Shown here piece by piece: positions 18,553 to 27,638 of a stretch of DNA of 64,000 bases (positions within the stretch are counted from its first letter, which is position 1; every line of letters starts with the position of its first letter). The notes under the pieces were generated by a model. That model made no database searches. It was not told the origin of the DNA and worked only from the letters and a program-made list of their open reading frames with translations. The translations under genes and the position numbers were made by a program. The DNA is from JAMLHH01 sp964653095 (GTDB lineage: Bacteria; Bacteroidota; Bacteroidia; Chitinophagales; JADIYW01): the NCBI GenBank assembly GCA_964653095.1, contig CAZZEH010000019.1, forward strand, positions 1 to 64,000. The letters are read 5' to 3'.

Positions 18553-20271
18553 ATGAGAACACGCAATTTTTACATTTTACTGCTTTTAGCAATTTTTTTT
18601 CTTCCTCAAAAATCACAGGCGCAAATAGGTGATGTCGATGGCGAAAATACTGTCAGGATTATGCTTGTGGGGGACAGTTGGGCTAACTTTATGTGGACAT
18701 ACCGATCCATGACTCAGGCATTGATCCAGAACGGCTTTGCCGATATAAAGGATAATGGTCAATATACTGCTATTGTGAGCATGCAGGCAGAAACATGGGC
18801 TTCTGAAGGCTGGATTGATCTTATTAAAAGGCGAGTCAGACAGTTGACAGATGTAGATGTGTATGTCATCTTTATAGGCGGCAATGATGTGGTGTGGAAA
18901 TGGCGGCGGGACCAGCCTGCAGATATATTGCTTCCGTATGCGGATGAGATGCTGATGTACACAGATGCAATTATTGACACCATACTCTCTATGAGTCCGA
19001 ATGCTCAAATCGTGATAGGAAGCTATGATTATGTAAATTTTGCAGAAAGCATGCAGGTGGACTGGAATCCATACTACGAACAATGGGAGAAATTTGGTTT
19101 TGCTCCGCCTAAAATGCTTAATGAAGCATTGAGATATTTTGAAGATTACAGAACGGAATATTATCAGCAGAAAAACAATCCGAATATTCATTTTATCAAC
19201 AATCTGGGCGTGCTGCAGTATTACGGAGGTTATCCGACACCTTCCATTTATGAGCCATTTGGAACTTTTGAGCCTAAAACTGTACCGTTACCTTATGGTG
19301 ACGACAGATATCCGAGTCATCCTAACTATATGAGTAATTACTTGGATATCGTTCCGGACGCATTCCATTTGAACGATATTGGTTATCAGTTTATAGGGCA
19401 TAATATGATAAGAACATTTATCAATGATTATTTGAGAAAGGATTTTAATTATTCATTTACCACCAAAGGAGATAAAGATGGCTGGGTTTCGCAAAACGGT
19501 TTGGCAGAGCAGGGAAATGGAGGAAGAATAGGAAAAAAGGATAAAGATCACTATGCAAGTATCTTTACTTTTAATACCAGCAATTTTCCGGAAGGTGTCA
19601 CAATTGATAAAGGTTCTTTGTACATAGCAAGGCAGTTTGGTGAAAGCCGATTGAGTGAAAGCGGGGGAGACAAGATTACGATAGAAATGAAAGTTGGACA
19701 CTTTGGCTCAGGTACATCAGTTAAGCCGGAAGATTATTCTGCACCGGCCGATTTTACAGAAGTTGGAAGAATTGTTGGTAATCTCAATCGGGACGAATAC
19801 AAGCTTAGAGTAGATTTGTCACCGGAAGTCTTGGAAGCCATAGCTTCGGCAGAGCAAATACAGTTTAGAGTAAAAGCAAATTTCGCTAAAGAACCAAGTA
19901 AAAACAAGTACTATGATTTGTTTGGGGGCGAAACTGAGGACAAGTATTGGGCACCAACTTTGGATTTGATTATGTCAGAAGTACCTACTGTTTCGACCGG
20001 TATTAAAAATGCAGAAGTCAAACCTTTGATGATTTACCCGAACCCGGCTTCAGATATGTTGAATGTTGAATTACCGAATGAATTCGGACAAGGACAGCTT
20101 AAGTTTGCTCTGATCAACTCTTTGGGCAGCGTGGTTAAGTCCTGGACATCAGAAAAAGTGAATGCAGCAAGAGAAGTTATTAGTTTGGAAGGCATCCCGG
20201 CAGGTGTGTATAATCTGTCGATTACGGACGGAAAACTAATGAGAGGAGCAAATCTGATAGTACACAATTAA
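18553..20271 (+). CDS. T9SS-exported SGNH/GDSL-type hydrolase
   Basis: A 572-residue secreted protein. After a signal peptide (1-24), block I is MLVGDSWANF with nucleophile Ser42, block III is FIGGND, and block V is DAFHLND with Asp269 and His272, completing an SGNH catalytic triad. It is probably an esterase or lipase acting outside the cell. The C-terminal 80 or so residues form a type A T9SS sorting domain (MIYPNPASDMLNVEL near 493, ending NLIVHN). The ATG at 18553 is chosen over a GTG at 18538 because the signal peptide begins there. The substrate cannot be told from sequence. It is a lone gene. Confidence 0.82.
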   Translation: MRTRNFYILLLLAIFFLPQKSQAQIGDVDGENTVRIMLVGDSWANFMWTYRSMTQALIQNGFADIKDNGQYTAIVSMQAETWASEGWIDLIKRRVRQLTDVDVYVIFIGGNDVVWKWRRDQPADILLPYADEMLMYTDAIIDTILSMSPNAQIVIGSYDYVNFAESMQVDWNPYYEQWEKFGFAPPKMLNEALRYFEDYRTEYYQQKNNPNIHFINNLGVLQYYGGYPTPSIYEPFGTFEPKTVPLPYGDDRYPSHPNYMSNYLDIVPDAFHLNDIGYQFIGHNMIRTFINDYLRKDFNYSFTTKGDKDGWVSQNGLAEQGNGGRIGKKDKDHYASIFTFNTSNFPEGVTIDKGSLYIARQFGESRLSESGGDKITIEMKVGHFGSGTSVKPEDYSAPADFTEVGRIVGNLNRDEYKLRVDLSPEVLEAIASAEQIQFRVKANFAKEPSKNKYYDLFGGETEDKYWAPTLDLIMSEVPTVSTGIKNAEVKPLMIYPNPASDMLNVELPNEFGQGQLKFALINSLGSVVKSWTSEKVNAAREVISLEGIPAGVYNLSITDGKLMRGANLIVHN

Positions 20272-20698
20272 GTATCTCTCGTAGTTAAATTACTGTTGTG
20301 AGTACTTACGAGTTTTAAAAGTTTCTAATAGCCTAAGTTTTGTAAAACATTTTCAGTCTGTGCCTATAGAGTGAAAGTAATTTGCCGTAACTTTTTTGCG
20401 GTCATCATATCTTTTCAGGCTCTGTACGAGTGGAAAGAGATGTTTGAATGACAGATTGAGCAGGAAAGTTGAAGAAATAAAATCAGCAGACGTTGAGGAT
20501 ATAAAAATCTGGTACCGAAAGAATAAAATTTACGTTCGTACTGTCAGATTATTTCAGTACGATAGATAAGAATTACACTTACCCTCACTTATATAGATTG
20601 AGTATAAAGAAGGGTTTGAGGTGGTTTTTTTATTTGAAATACTCATAAATTCCTTGTGGAAAAGCTAACTTTGTGCCGTCTTATAAAGAATTCTCAAT
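20272..20698. other. Intergenic region between SGNH hydrolase and sdhC
   Basis: 427 bases without a convincing gene. Just after the hydrolase stop, CTCGTA and TACGAG (20278-20312) followed by TTTT could form a weak terminator. One forward frame (about 20440-20570) stays open for some 45 codons with no recognisable protein. The last 35 bases hold the sdh promoter element. Nothing else is supported. Confidence 0.5.
20666..20673 (+). promoter_or_regulatory. sdhC: Bacteroidota -7 promoter element of sdhCAB
   Basis: TAACTTTG matches TAnnTTTG and lies 25 bases before the sdhC ATG. No convincing -33 TTTG is seen at normal spacing. Confidence 0.45.
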
Positions 20699-21397
20699 AT
20701 GGCACATACAAATTTTCTTACGTCTGCAATTGGCAAAAAAATTATAATGGCTGGAACAGGCCTTTTTTTAATTCTCTTTTTGCTTATCCATTGTTATGCA
20801 AATTTTCAGATTTTTTTACCTGACGGAGAAGCCAGGTTTAATGAAATTGCACACTTTTTAGGAACCAATTTGGTCACAAGGCTGGCTGAGATTGGTCTTT
20901 TTGCTTTTTTTATCATGCATATAGTTCAGGGAATTATGCTGGAAATTCAAAATAAAGCGAAACGCCCGGTGAAATATGCTGTTATGCCGGGGAATAAAAA
21001 TTCAAAATGGTATAGCCGTTCAATGGGACTTTTTGGTTCATTAGTATTAATATTCCTCATTATTCATTTAGCTCATTTTTGGGTGCCAAACCGCGCTTCA
21101 CAGCTTACGGGTGGAGGTGAAATTGATTTGTATTCCAGAATGAATATGATTTTTCAAAATGGACCGGTCGTCATTATATATACTCTGGGTTGTATAGCAT
21201 TGGGCTGGCATTTAGTGCATGGATTTTGGAGCGCTTTTCACACTTTAGGACTGAGCAGTATTAAGTACAAACCATTTATTCAGACAATCGGTTACGTAAT
21301 TGCAGTAGTAATACCATTGGCGTTTATCTCTATGCCTGTCGCATTTTATTTTGGATGGGTAGAATCTATTCAGGTATTCTTTCAGTGGCTTTCATAA
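20699..21397 (+). CDS. sdhC: Succinate dehydrogenase / fumarate reductase cytochrome b subunit
   Basis: A 232-residue integral membrane subunit with about five transmembrane helices (near 18-40, 60-85, 110-130, 155-175 and 200-225). It is of the single-subunit, di-heme type found in Bacteroidota and Bacillus (no separate SdhD). Conserved histidines that could ligate heme lie in LLIHCYANF, FFIMHIVQG, IIHLAHFW and GWHLVHGFWSAFH. It anchors complex II and passes electrons between succinate and menaquinone. It is the first gene of sdhCAB, with a 31-base gap to sdhA. Confidence 0.95.
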   Translation: MAHTNFLTSAIGKKIIMAGTGLFLILFLLIHCYANFQIFLPDGEARFNEIAHFLGTNLVTRLAEIGLFAFFIMHIVQGIMLEIQNKAKRPVKYAVMPGNKNSKWYSRSMGLFGSLVLIFLIIHLAHFWVPNRASQLTGGGEIDLYSRMNMIFQNGPVVIIYTLGCIALGWHLVHGFWSAFHTLGLSSIKYKPFIQTIGYVIAVVIPLAFISMPVAFYFGWVESIQVFFQWLS

Positions 21398-21428
21398 ATA
21401 TATTAATTCAACAAAATAAAATTAGACC

Positions 21429-23405
21429 ATGACTTTAATTTCAAAAGTACCTGCCGGACCTTTAGCAGAAAAATGGACAAAATATAAGGAGAGTGCTAAA
21501 TTAGTTAACCCGGCAAATAAGCGTCGAATTGACGTGATTGTAGTCGGAACCGGTTTGGCAGGTGCCTCTGCAGCAGCGAGTTTGGCAGAAATGGGGTATA
21601 ATGTAAAAGTGTTTTTTTATCAGGATTCGGCGAGGAGAGCACACTCCATTGCCGCTCAGGGCGGCATCAATGCTTCCAAAAACTATCAGAATGACGGAGA
21701 CTCCGACTATAGGCTTTACTATGACACTCTAAAAGGAGGAGATTACCGTTCACGTGAGGGCAATACTTATCGATTGGCGGAGTTGAGTGGAAATATTATT
21801 GATCAGTGTGTGGCGCAGGGAGTACCTTTCGCGCGTGAGTACGGAGGGTTATTGTCAAACCGTTCATTTGGCGGGGCGCAGGTTTCCCGCACATTTTATG
21901 CAGCCGGACAGACAGGACAGCAATTACTTTTGGGAGCTTATCAGGCGATGGAAAGGCAGGTAGCTCTTGGAAAAGTGACGTCTTATGCCCGTCATGAAAT
22001 GATGGATTTGGTAGTTGTAGATGGCAAGGCAAGAGGTATTATAGCAAGAGATATGGTTACAGGAAAACTGGAACGTTTTTCAGGTCATGCGGTGTTACTA
22101 TGTACCGGTGGATATGGAAACGTATTTTTCTTATCGACTAATGCTATGGGATGCAATGTATCCGCTGCTTGGAAAGTTCATCAAAAAGGAGCGTATTTTG
22201 CTAATCCTTGTTTTGTGCAGGTGCACCCAACCTGTATTCCGGTGAGTGGTGATCATCAGTCTAAATTGACTCTGATGTCTGAATCATTGAGGAATGACGG
22301 TCGAATTTGGGTGCCTAAGAAAAAAGGAGATTCCAGAAGAGCAAATGATATACCGGAAGACGAAAGAGATTATTATCTGGAGCGCAGATATCCGGCATTT
22401 GGAAACTTAGTGCCGCGTGATGTAGCAAGTAGAAATGCAAAAGAAAGGTGTGATGCAGGTTATGGTGTGGGGACATCCAAACAGGCAGTCTATCTGGACT
22501 TTGCTTCGGCAATTGTCCGTTATGGGGCGATGGAGTGCCACAAACTTGGCATTCATGAGCCTACAGCAGAGCAGATTCGAAATGAGGGAGTAGAAGTAGT
22601 TCGTCAGAAATATGGGAATCTTTTCGAAATGTATGAAAAAATTACCGGAGAAAATCCTTACGAAGTACCTATGAGAATATATCCGGCCGTGCATTATACT
22701 ATGGGGGGCATTTGGGTGGACTATGAACTGATGACCACTATACCCGGATTATATGCATTGGGAGAAGCTAATTTTAGCGATCACGGTGCCAACAGACTTG
22801 GTGCGTCATCACTCATGCAGTGTCTTGCCGACGGATATTTTGTAATCCCCTATACAATAGCAAATTTCCTCTCAAATGAAATCAGAACGGGAGCTGTTCC
22901 GACAGATTTACCGGAGTTTGAAGCGGCAGAAAAAGAAGTAAGTGACTTCTTGGATAAACTCTATAATATAAAGGGAAAACATTCAGTAGATCATTTCCAT
23001 AAGCGTTTGGGTAAAATAATGTGGGATAAATGCGGTATTGCCAGAAATGAGCAGGGACTCGCTGAAGCCATTGAAGAGATTCGGGCTCTGCGCAAAGAGT
23101 TTTGGCAGGATTTATTTATACCGGGCGACAGAGATGGTATGAATATAGAGTTAGACAAAGCACACAGAGTAGCAGATTTTATGGAGTTGGGAGAACTGAT
23201 GTGCATTGATGCACTTCACAGACAAGAGAGCTGTGGCTGTCATTTCCGTGAAGAATCACAAACCGAAGAAGGAGAAGCTTTGCGTATTGATGAGGAGTTT
23301 TCTTATGTAGCTGCATGGGAGCTTACAGGCGAAAATGAATGGGAAATGCATAAAGAAGAACTGATTTTTGAATTTGATAAACCTACACAAAGGAATTATA
23401 AGTAA
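21429..23405 (+). CDS. sdhA: Succinate dehydrogenase / fumarate reductase flavoprotein subunit
   Basis: A 658-residue catalytic subunit. The FAD-binding Rossmann motif is VVGTGLAGASAAASLAEMGY near residue 37. The covalent-FAD histidine lies in RRAHSIAAQGGINASKNY. Active-site elements are GHAVLLCTGGYGNVF, HYTMGGIWVDYE and LYALGEANFSDHGANRLG. The C-terminal domain carries RQESCGCHFREESQ. It oxidises succinate to fumarate on the cytoplasmic face of the membrane. The long form and gene order C-A-B are standard for the phylum. It lies 6 bases before sdhB. Confidence 0.97.
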   Translation: MTLISKVPAGPLAEKWTKYKESAKLVNPANKRRIDVIVVGTGLAGASAAASLAEMGYNVKVFFYQDSARRAHSIAAQGGINASKNYQNDGDSDYRLYYDTLKGGDYRSREGNTYRLAELSGNIIDQCVAQGVPFAREYGGLLSNRSFGGAQVSRTFYAAGQTGQQLLLGAYQAMERQVALGKVTSYARHEMMDLVVVDGKARGIIARDMVTGKLERFSGHAVLLCTGGYGNVFFLSTNAMGCNVSAAWKVHQKGAYFANPCFVQVHPTCIPVSGDHQSKLTLMSESLRNDGRIWVPKKKGDSRRANDIPEDERDYYLERRYPAFGNLVPRDVASRNAKERCDAGYGVGTSKQAVYLDFASAIVRYGAMECHKLGIHEPTAEQIRNEGVEVVRQKYGNLFEMYEKITGENPYEVPMRIYPAVHYTMGGIWVDYELMTTIPGLYALGEANFSDHGANRLGASSLMQCLADGYFVIPYTIANFLSNEIRTGAVPTDLPEFEAAEKEVSDFLDKLYNIKGKHSVDHFHKRLGKIMWDKCGIARNEQGLAEAIEEIRALRKEFWQDLFIPGDRDGMNIELDKAHRVADFMELGELMCIDALHRQESCGCHFREESQTEEGEALRIDEEFSYVAAWELTGENEWEMHKEELIFEFDKPTQRNYK

Positions 23406-23411
23406 TTAGCC

Positions 23412-24185
23412 ATGGAACATTATAATATGAATCTGACCCTGAAAGTATGGCGTCAGAAAAATGCAAAAGATAAAGGGCATTTTGAAACATTTAAAGTTGA
23501 CAGCATTTCTTCGGAAATGTCTTTTTTGGAAATGTTTGATGTTTTAAATGAGCGCCTTATTTCAGAAGGGAAAGACCCTGTAGCTTTTGATCATGACTGT
23601 CGTGAAGGAATTTGCGGAGCATGCTCAATGTATATCAACGGACAACCTCATGGCCCGTGGGATCGTACCACGACCTGTCAGTTGCATATGCGGGCGTATA
23701 GAGATGGAGACACAATAGTAGTAGAACCATGGAGAGCAGGCGCATTCCCTGTCATTAAAGACCTGATGGTGGATAGAAGTGCGTTTGACAGAATTATTGA
23801 GGCTGGTGGATACGTTTCAGTTAATACAGGTAATGCGGTAGATGCCAACTCTATTCCTATCGAAAAACAGATGTTGGATAATGCATTTGACGCTGCGGCG
23901 TGTATTGGATGCGGGGCATGTGTGGCGGCCTGTAAAAACTCATCAGCCATGCTGTTCCTGTCCGCAAAAGTTGCTCAATTGGCACAGTTGCCGCAAGGTG
24001 AACCAGAACGCCATTCCAGAGTAATTAATATGGTGGATCAGATGGATAAAGAAGGATTTGGAAGCTGTACCAACACAGGAGCCTGTGAGGCAGAGTGTCC
24101 AAAAGGGATATCTATTCAAAATATTGAGTTCTTGAATAAAGAATACAGAGGAGCTGTTTTGGCGAGAGATAAAATGGCAAAATAG
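23412..24185 (+). CDS. sdhB: Succinate dehydrogenase / fumarate reductase iron-sulfur subunit
   Basis: A 257-residue electron-transfer subunit of complex II. The N-terminal plant-ferredoxin-type [2Fe-2S] site is CREGICGACSMYING with the fourth Cys in TTTCQLH. The C-terminal clusters follow: CIGCGACVAACKN for [4Fe-4S] and SCTNTGACEAECPKGIS completing [3Fe-4S] and [4Fe-4S] ligation. ATG at 23412 is used; an in-frame ATG five codons later is a possible alternative. It is last in the operon, followed by a hairpin terminator. Confidence 0.97.
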   Translation: MEHYNMNLTLKVWRQKNAKDKGHFETFKVDSISSEMSFLEMFDVLNERLISEGKDPVAFDHDCREGICGACSMYINGQPHGPWDRTTTCQLHMRAYRDGDTIVVEPWRAGAFPVIKDLMVDRSAFDRIIEAGGYVSVNTGNAVDANSIPIEKQMLDNAFDAAACIGCGACVAACKNSSAMLFLSAKVAQLAQLPQGEPERHSRVINMVDQMDKEGFGSCTNTGACEAECPKGISIQNIEFLNKEYRGAVLARDKMAK

Positions 24186-24205
24186 TCATACTCTAAAGTA
24201 ATCTG

Positions 24206-24250
24206 TAAAGCCTTTGTCGCAAATTGTAAGATTTACGGCGAAGGCTTTTA
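24206..24250 (+). terminator. Terminator of sdhCAB
   Basis: AAAGCCTTTGTCG pairs with CGGCGAAGGCTTT around a 17-base loop, with two G-T type wobbles, followed by a T-rich stretch. It sits 20 bases after the sdhB stop. Confidence 0.65.
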
Positions 24251-24377
24251 CATTTTAAAACAGGAAAGGTAAAAATTAGCACAAATTATTGAATTGAATT
24301 GGCAGTAAAAGATAAATCTTAAGCATTTTCTGTATTTTACAATTGATTTTGAAAGAATTTAAATCTTAACGCATATA

Positions 24378-27029
24378 ATGAGAAAGTTTCTTTCTGTTTT
24401 TGTTTTTGCGATTCTGATAATTTCTGAATTGTATGCTACTCATAACAGAGCGGGGGAGATTTCATACAGGCATCTTTCGGGGCTGACTTATGAGTTTACA
24501 ATTACTACTTATACCAAGGCAAGTTCTGTAGATGCAGACAGAGATGATTTACAGATTTTTTGGGGAGACGGAACCACGAGTATTTTGCCGAGAACGACAG
24601 AAATAATTTTAGAAAATGATATAAAATTTAATCAATATACAGGAGTACATACATACAGCGGACCATTTAAATATGTGGTCTATGTAATTGACCCAAATCG
24701 GGTAGAGAGCATTCTGAATATGCAAAATTCAATAAATGTTCCTTTTTATTTGGAAGACACTCTTAATATCATTGACCCTACAATATACGGTACTAACAGC
24801 TCACCTGTTTTATTGAATCCACCGATAGATTTTGGTAATGTAAATGAAATTTTTGTGCATAATCCCAATGCATACGATCCGGATGGGGATAGCCTGTCAT
24901 ACAGACTGATCCCGCCCAAACAGAGTGTAGGATTTGATGTGCCGGGTTATGTGTCTCCGGACAGGATTAATCCCGGTCCGGATAATGTTCTATCGATTAA
25001 CCCGCAAACCGGTGAGTTAAGATGGGAAACCCCCAAGCGTCAGGGAATATACAATATTGCAATTTTAGTGACTGAGTATAGAAATGGAGTGATGATTGGA
25101 ACAGTGATGAGGGATTTGCAAATCATTATTCAGGCAGCCCGCAATCAGCCTCCGGTGATTGAAGGAAAGGACGAGATTTGTGCAGTAGCCGGTGAAATAA
25201 TTGACGAATTGTATCTTGCCGAAGACCCCGATACGCACAATGAAATTAAACTGATCTCCAATGGTGCACCCTACCTGACTCCGAATAAAAAGGCGCAGTT
25301 TAATGTGCTTTATCCCGGAAATCCCACTGAGGCGCAGTTTTACTGGGAGACCGATTGCAGTCATCTTAGAAATACGACTTATCAGATTATTGTAAAAGCA
25401 CAGGACAATGCTCCTATTCCTCTCGTAGATATCAAAACAGTGCAAATCAGGGTTAATGCTCCGGCTCCGAGTAATTTTGAAGGCGTTTTTGATACACTGA
25501 ATGAAAGAGTGATTTTATCTTGGGATGAATTTTATTCTTGTGCAGGGTCAGATAAATTTCAGGGATTCTCTGTTTGGAGGAAAAATGGCTGTGGCTATGT
25601 GCCGGATTCTTGCCAAACCGATTTTTTAAGCCGGGGATTTGTCAAGTTAGGGGAAACCAAAAGCTTTACTTGGGCGGATTCTACTATAGAAAGAGGCTAC
25701 AGCTACAGTTATATTGTAGTAGCAGAGTTTGCCAGTAAGAGTCAGATTGGTATGCTGTATAATAAGTTTTTAGGGATATCAACGGAGGAAGTCTGTGTGA
25801 AGTTGCCGCTTGATATTCCCGTATTTTACCACGTAGATGTAAAAGAAACAGACATCCGGGACGGGCAAATTTATATTGAGTGGTCTAAACCTCAGGCGGA
25901 CGCATTGGATACACTTTTAAATCCCGGTCCATATACGGTCAGATTGTATAGGGTGAGTGAGGGCAATAAAAGTTTCCTGCAGGAGTTTACAGCGGAATCA
26001 TACTCCTCGGTATGGGACACTTCTTACATGGACATTCAGTTAAATACTGTCAGCAGTCCATATAGTTATGGACTTGAGTTTTATTCTGCGGGAGATATAT
26101 TGATGGGAGAAGCTGCTCAGGCTTCGTCCGTGTTTTTGGATATAATACCTTCTAATCAGACCCTGCAGCTTAATTGGAGTGCCGATGTACCCTGGGAGAA
26201 TGAGATGTATTATATTTATTTGCAAGATACGAATGGAGATTTTGAGATAATTGACAGTACCCGTGAGCAACAATTTGTTTATCGGGATTTAAATAACGGT
26301 GAAGAATATTGTTATAAGATTGAAAGTTTTGGCAGTTACAACAGGGACGGGTTAAAATATCCGATTATAAACTTTTCTCAAATTATTTGTGCGGAGCCGG
26401 GTGATACTCTTCCGCCATGTCCGCCTGTTTTGACAGTAAGCAATCGGTGCAACAGTATTAATTTAGATGAGGAAGGTTTGATAAACTATTTAAGGTGGTC
26501 ATTTGACAGAGAATGCGAAGACAGCGCGGCAGTAAAATTTAATATATTTTTCAGGGAGTCTAATGAGTCCGACTATGAATTATTAGACAGTGTTCTTGGA
26601 GGAAATACCAGATTATATAAACATGTGAAAGAAAGCACATTAGAGGGCTGCTATCAGATCGAAGCTGTAGATGAACATGGAAATGTGAGTCAGGCTTCCA
26701 ATGAAGTATGCGCAGAAAACTGTCCGGATTACAGACTTCCTAATGTATTTACGCCCAATAACGACGGAGTGAATGATTTATATACCCCAATTATACCTTA
26801 TTCCGGAGTGACAAGGATAAAGATGAAAATATATAATAGGATGGGTAATTTGGTTTTTGAAACGGAATCTCCTGATATTGAATGGGATGGGACAGACCAG
26901 AAAAATGGCAAAGCTCTTCCTTCAGGAACATTTTACTATATGTGTGAAGTATTTTATCAGAGTTTGGAAGGCGAAGTAAAACAAGATAAGCCTTTGAGTG
27001 GTTATATACATTTAATACGGGAGAAATAA
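24378..27029 (+). CDS. Large T9SS type B-sorted extracellular protein (gliding-associated C-terminal domain)
   Basis: An 883-residue secreted protein. A signal peptide (1-20) is followed by a beta-rich N-terminal region typical of Bacteroidota surface proteins (THNRAGEISYRHLSG, FWGDGTTSILP, and a DPDGDSLSYRL cadherin-like stretch). Fibronectin type III-like modules then run from about 370 to 770. The C-terminal 90 residues are a CHU_C / type B sorting domain: PNVFTPNNDGVNDLY, IYNRMGNLVFET and WDGTDQKNGKALPSGTFYY. It is therefore exported by the T9SS and probably surface-attached; it has no enzyme motif and could be an adhesin. Its TAA directly abuts the ATG of ribE. Confidence 0.82.
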   Translation: MRKFLSVFVFAILIISELYATHNRAGEISYRHLSGLTYEFTITTYTKASSVDADRDDLQIFWGDGTTSILPRTTEIILENDIKFNQYTGVHTYSGPFKYVVYVIDPNRVESILNMQNSINVPFYLEDTLNIIDPTIYGTNSSPVLLNPPIDFGNVNEIFVHNPNAYDPDGDSLSYRLIPPKQSVGFDVPGYVSPDRINPGPDNVLSINPQTGELRWETPKRQGIYNIAILVTEYRNGVMIGTVMRDLQIIIQAARNQPPVIEGKDEICAVAGEIIDELYLAEDPDTHNEIKLISNGAPYLTPNKKAQFNVLYPGNPTEAQFYWETDCSHLRNTTYQIIVKAQDNAPIPLVDIKTVQIRVNAPAPSNFEGVFDTLNERVILSWDEFYSCAGSDKFQGFSVWRKNGCGYVPDSCQTDFLSRGFVKLGETKSFTWADSTIERGYSYSYIVVAEFASKSQIGMLYNKFLGISTEEVCVKLPLDIPVFYHVDVKETDIRDGQIYIEWSKPQADALDTLLNPGPYTVRLYRVSEGNKSFLQEFTAESYSSVWDTSYMDIQLNTVSSPYSYGLEFYSAGDILMGEAAQASSVFLDIIPSNQTLQLNWSADVPWENEMYYIYLQDTNGDFEIIDSTREQQFVYRDLNNGEEYCYKIESFGSYNRDGLKYPIINFSQIICAEPGDTLPPCPPVLTVSNRCNSINLDEEGLINYLRWSFDRECEDSAAVKFNIFFRESNESDYELLDSVLGGNTRLYKHVKESTLEGCYQIEAVDEHGNVSQASNEVCAENCPDYRLPNVFTPNNDGVNDLYTPIIPYSGVTRIKMKIYNRMGNLVFETESPDIEWDGTDQKNGKALPSGTFYYMCEVFYQSLEGEVKQDKPLSGYIHLIREK

Positions 27030-27638
27030 ATGTTTACAGGAATAATTGAATCTCTGGGCCGAGTATCAGCTATACAAAAAGACCATGAAAATCTGCATTT
27101 TTTTATTGAAAGTGCTATCACAGAAGAACTGAAAATAGATCAGAGCGTGGCGCATAACGGAGTATGTCTGACAGTTGTGGGAATACAAAATCAGATATAT
27201 CAGGTTACTGCTGTAAAAGAGACTCTTGAGAAAACGAATCTTGGGAATCTGAAGCCCGGAGATTATCTCAATTTGGAAAGAGCCATGAAAGTCGGTGACC
27301 GGCTTGACGGACATATTATACAGGGACACGTAGATACTACCGCAGAACTGATACGTATTTCAGATGCGGAAGGCAGTACCGAATTTTATTTCAGGATAAG
27401 CGGTAATACTGAGTTCTTTTTAGTTGAAAAAGGCTCGGTATGCATAGACGGGGTCAGTCTGACCGTAGTATCCGCCGACGAATTGTTTTTTCATGTCGCG
27501 ATCATTCCCTATACGATGGAACATACCATTTTTCACAGTTATGAAGTCGGTAATATTGTGAATATCGAGTTTGATGTAATGGGGAAATACATTCAGAGAT
27601 ATTTGAAGCAACTTAACGTTTCAATAGGGCGTGATTAA
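27030..27638 (+). CDS. ribE: Riboflavin synthase alpha subunit
   Basis: Dismutates two 6,7-dimethyl-8-ribityllumazines to riboflavin. The 202 residues show the two homologous lumazine-binding barrels: MFTGIIESLGRVSAI and HNGVCLTVVG in the first, then GHIIQGHVDTTAELI and IDGVSLTVVS in the second, with a C-terminal trimerisation helix. The ATG touches the stop codon of the surface-protein gene upstream, so it may be co-transcribed with it, an odd pairing in function. It overlaps the convergent tyrS by four bases. Confidence 0.96.
   Translation: MFTGIIESLGRVSAIQKDHENLHFFIESAITEELKIDQSVAHNGVCLTVVGIQNQIYQVTAVKETLEKTNLGNLKPGDYLNLERAMKVGDRLDGHIIQGHVDTTAELIRISDAEGSTEFYFRISGNTEFFLVEKGSVCIDGVSLTVVSADELFFHVAIIPYTMEHTIFHSYEVGNIVNIEFDVMGKYIQRYLKQLNVSIGRD

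Noticed and set aside
20440..20570. Forward open stretch of about 45 codons in the gap before sdhC
   Set aside because: It has only a TTG as possible start and no similarity I can recognise. It could be a decayed gene fragment, but chance is as likely.
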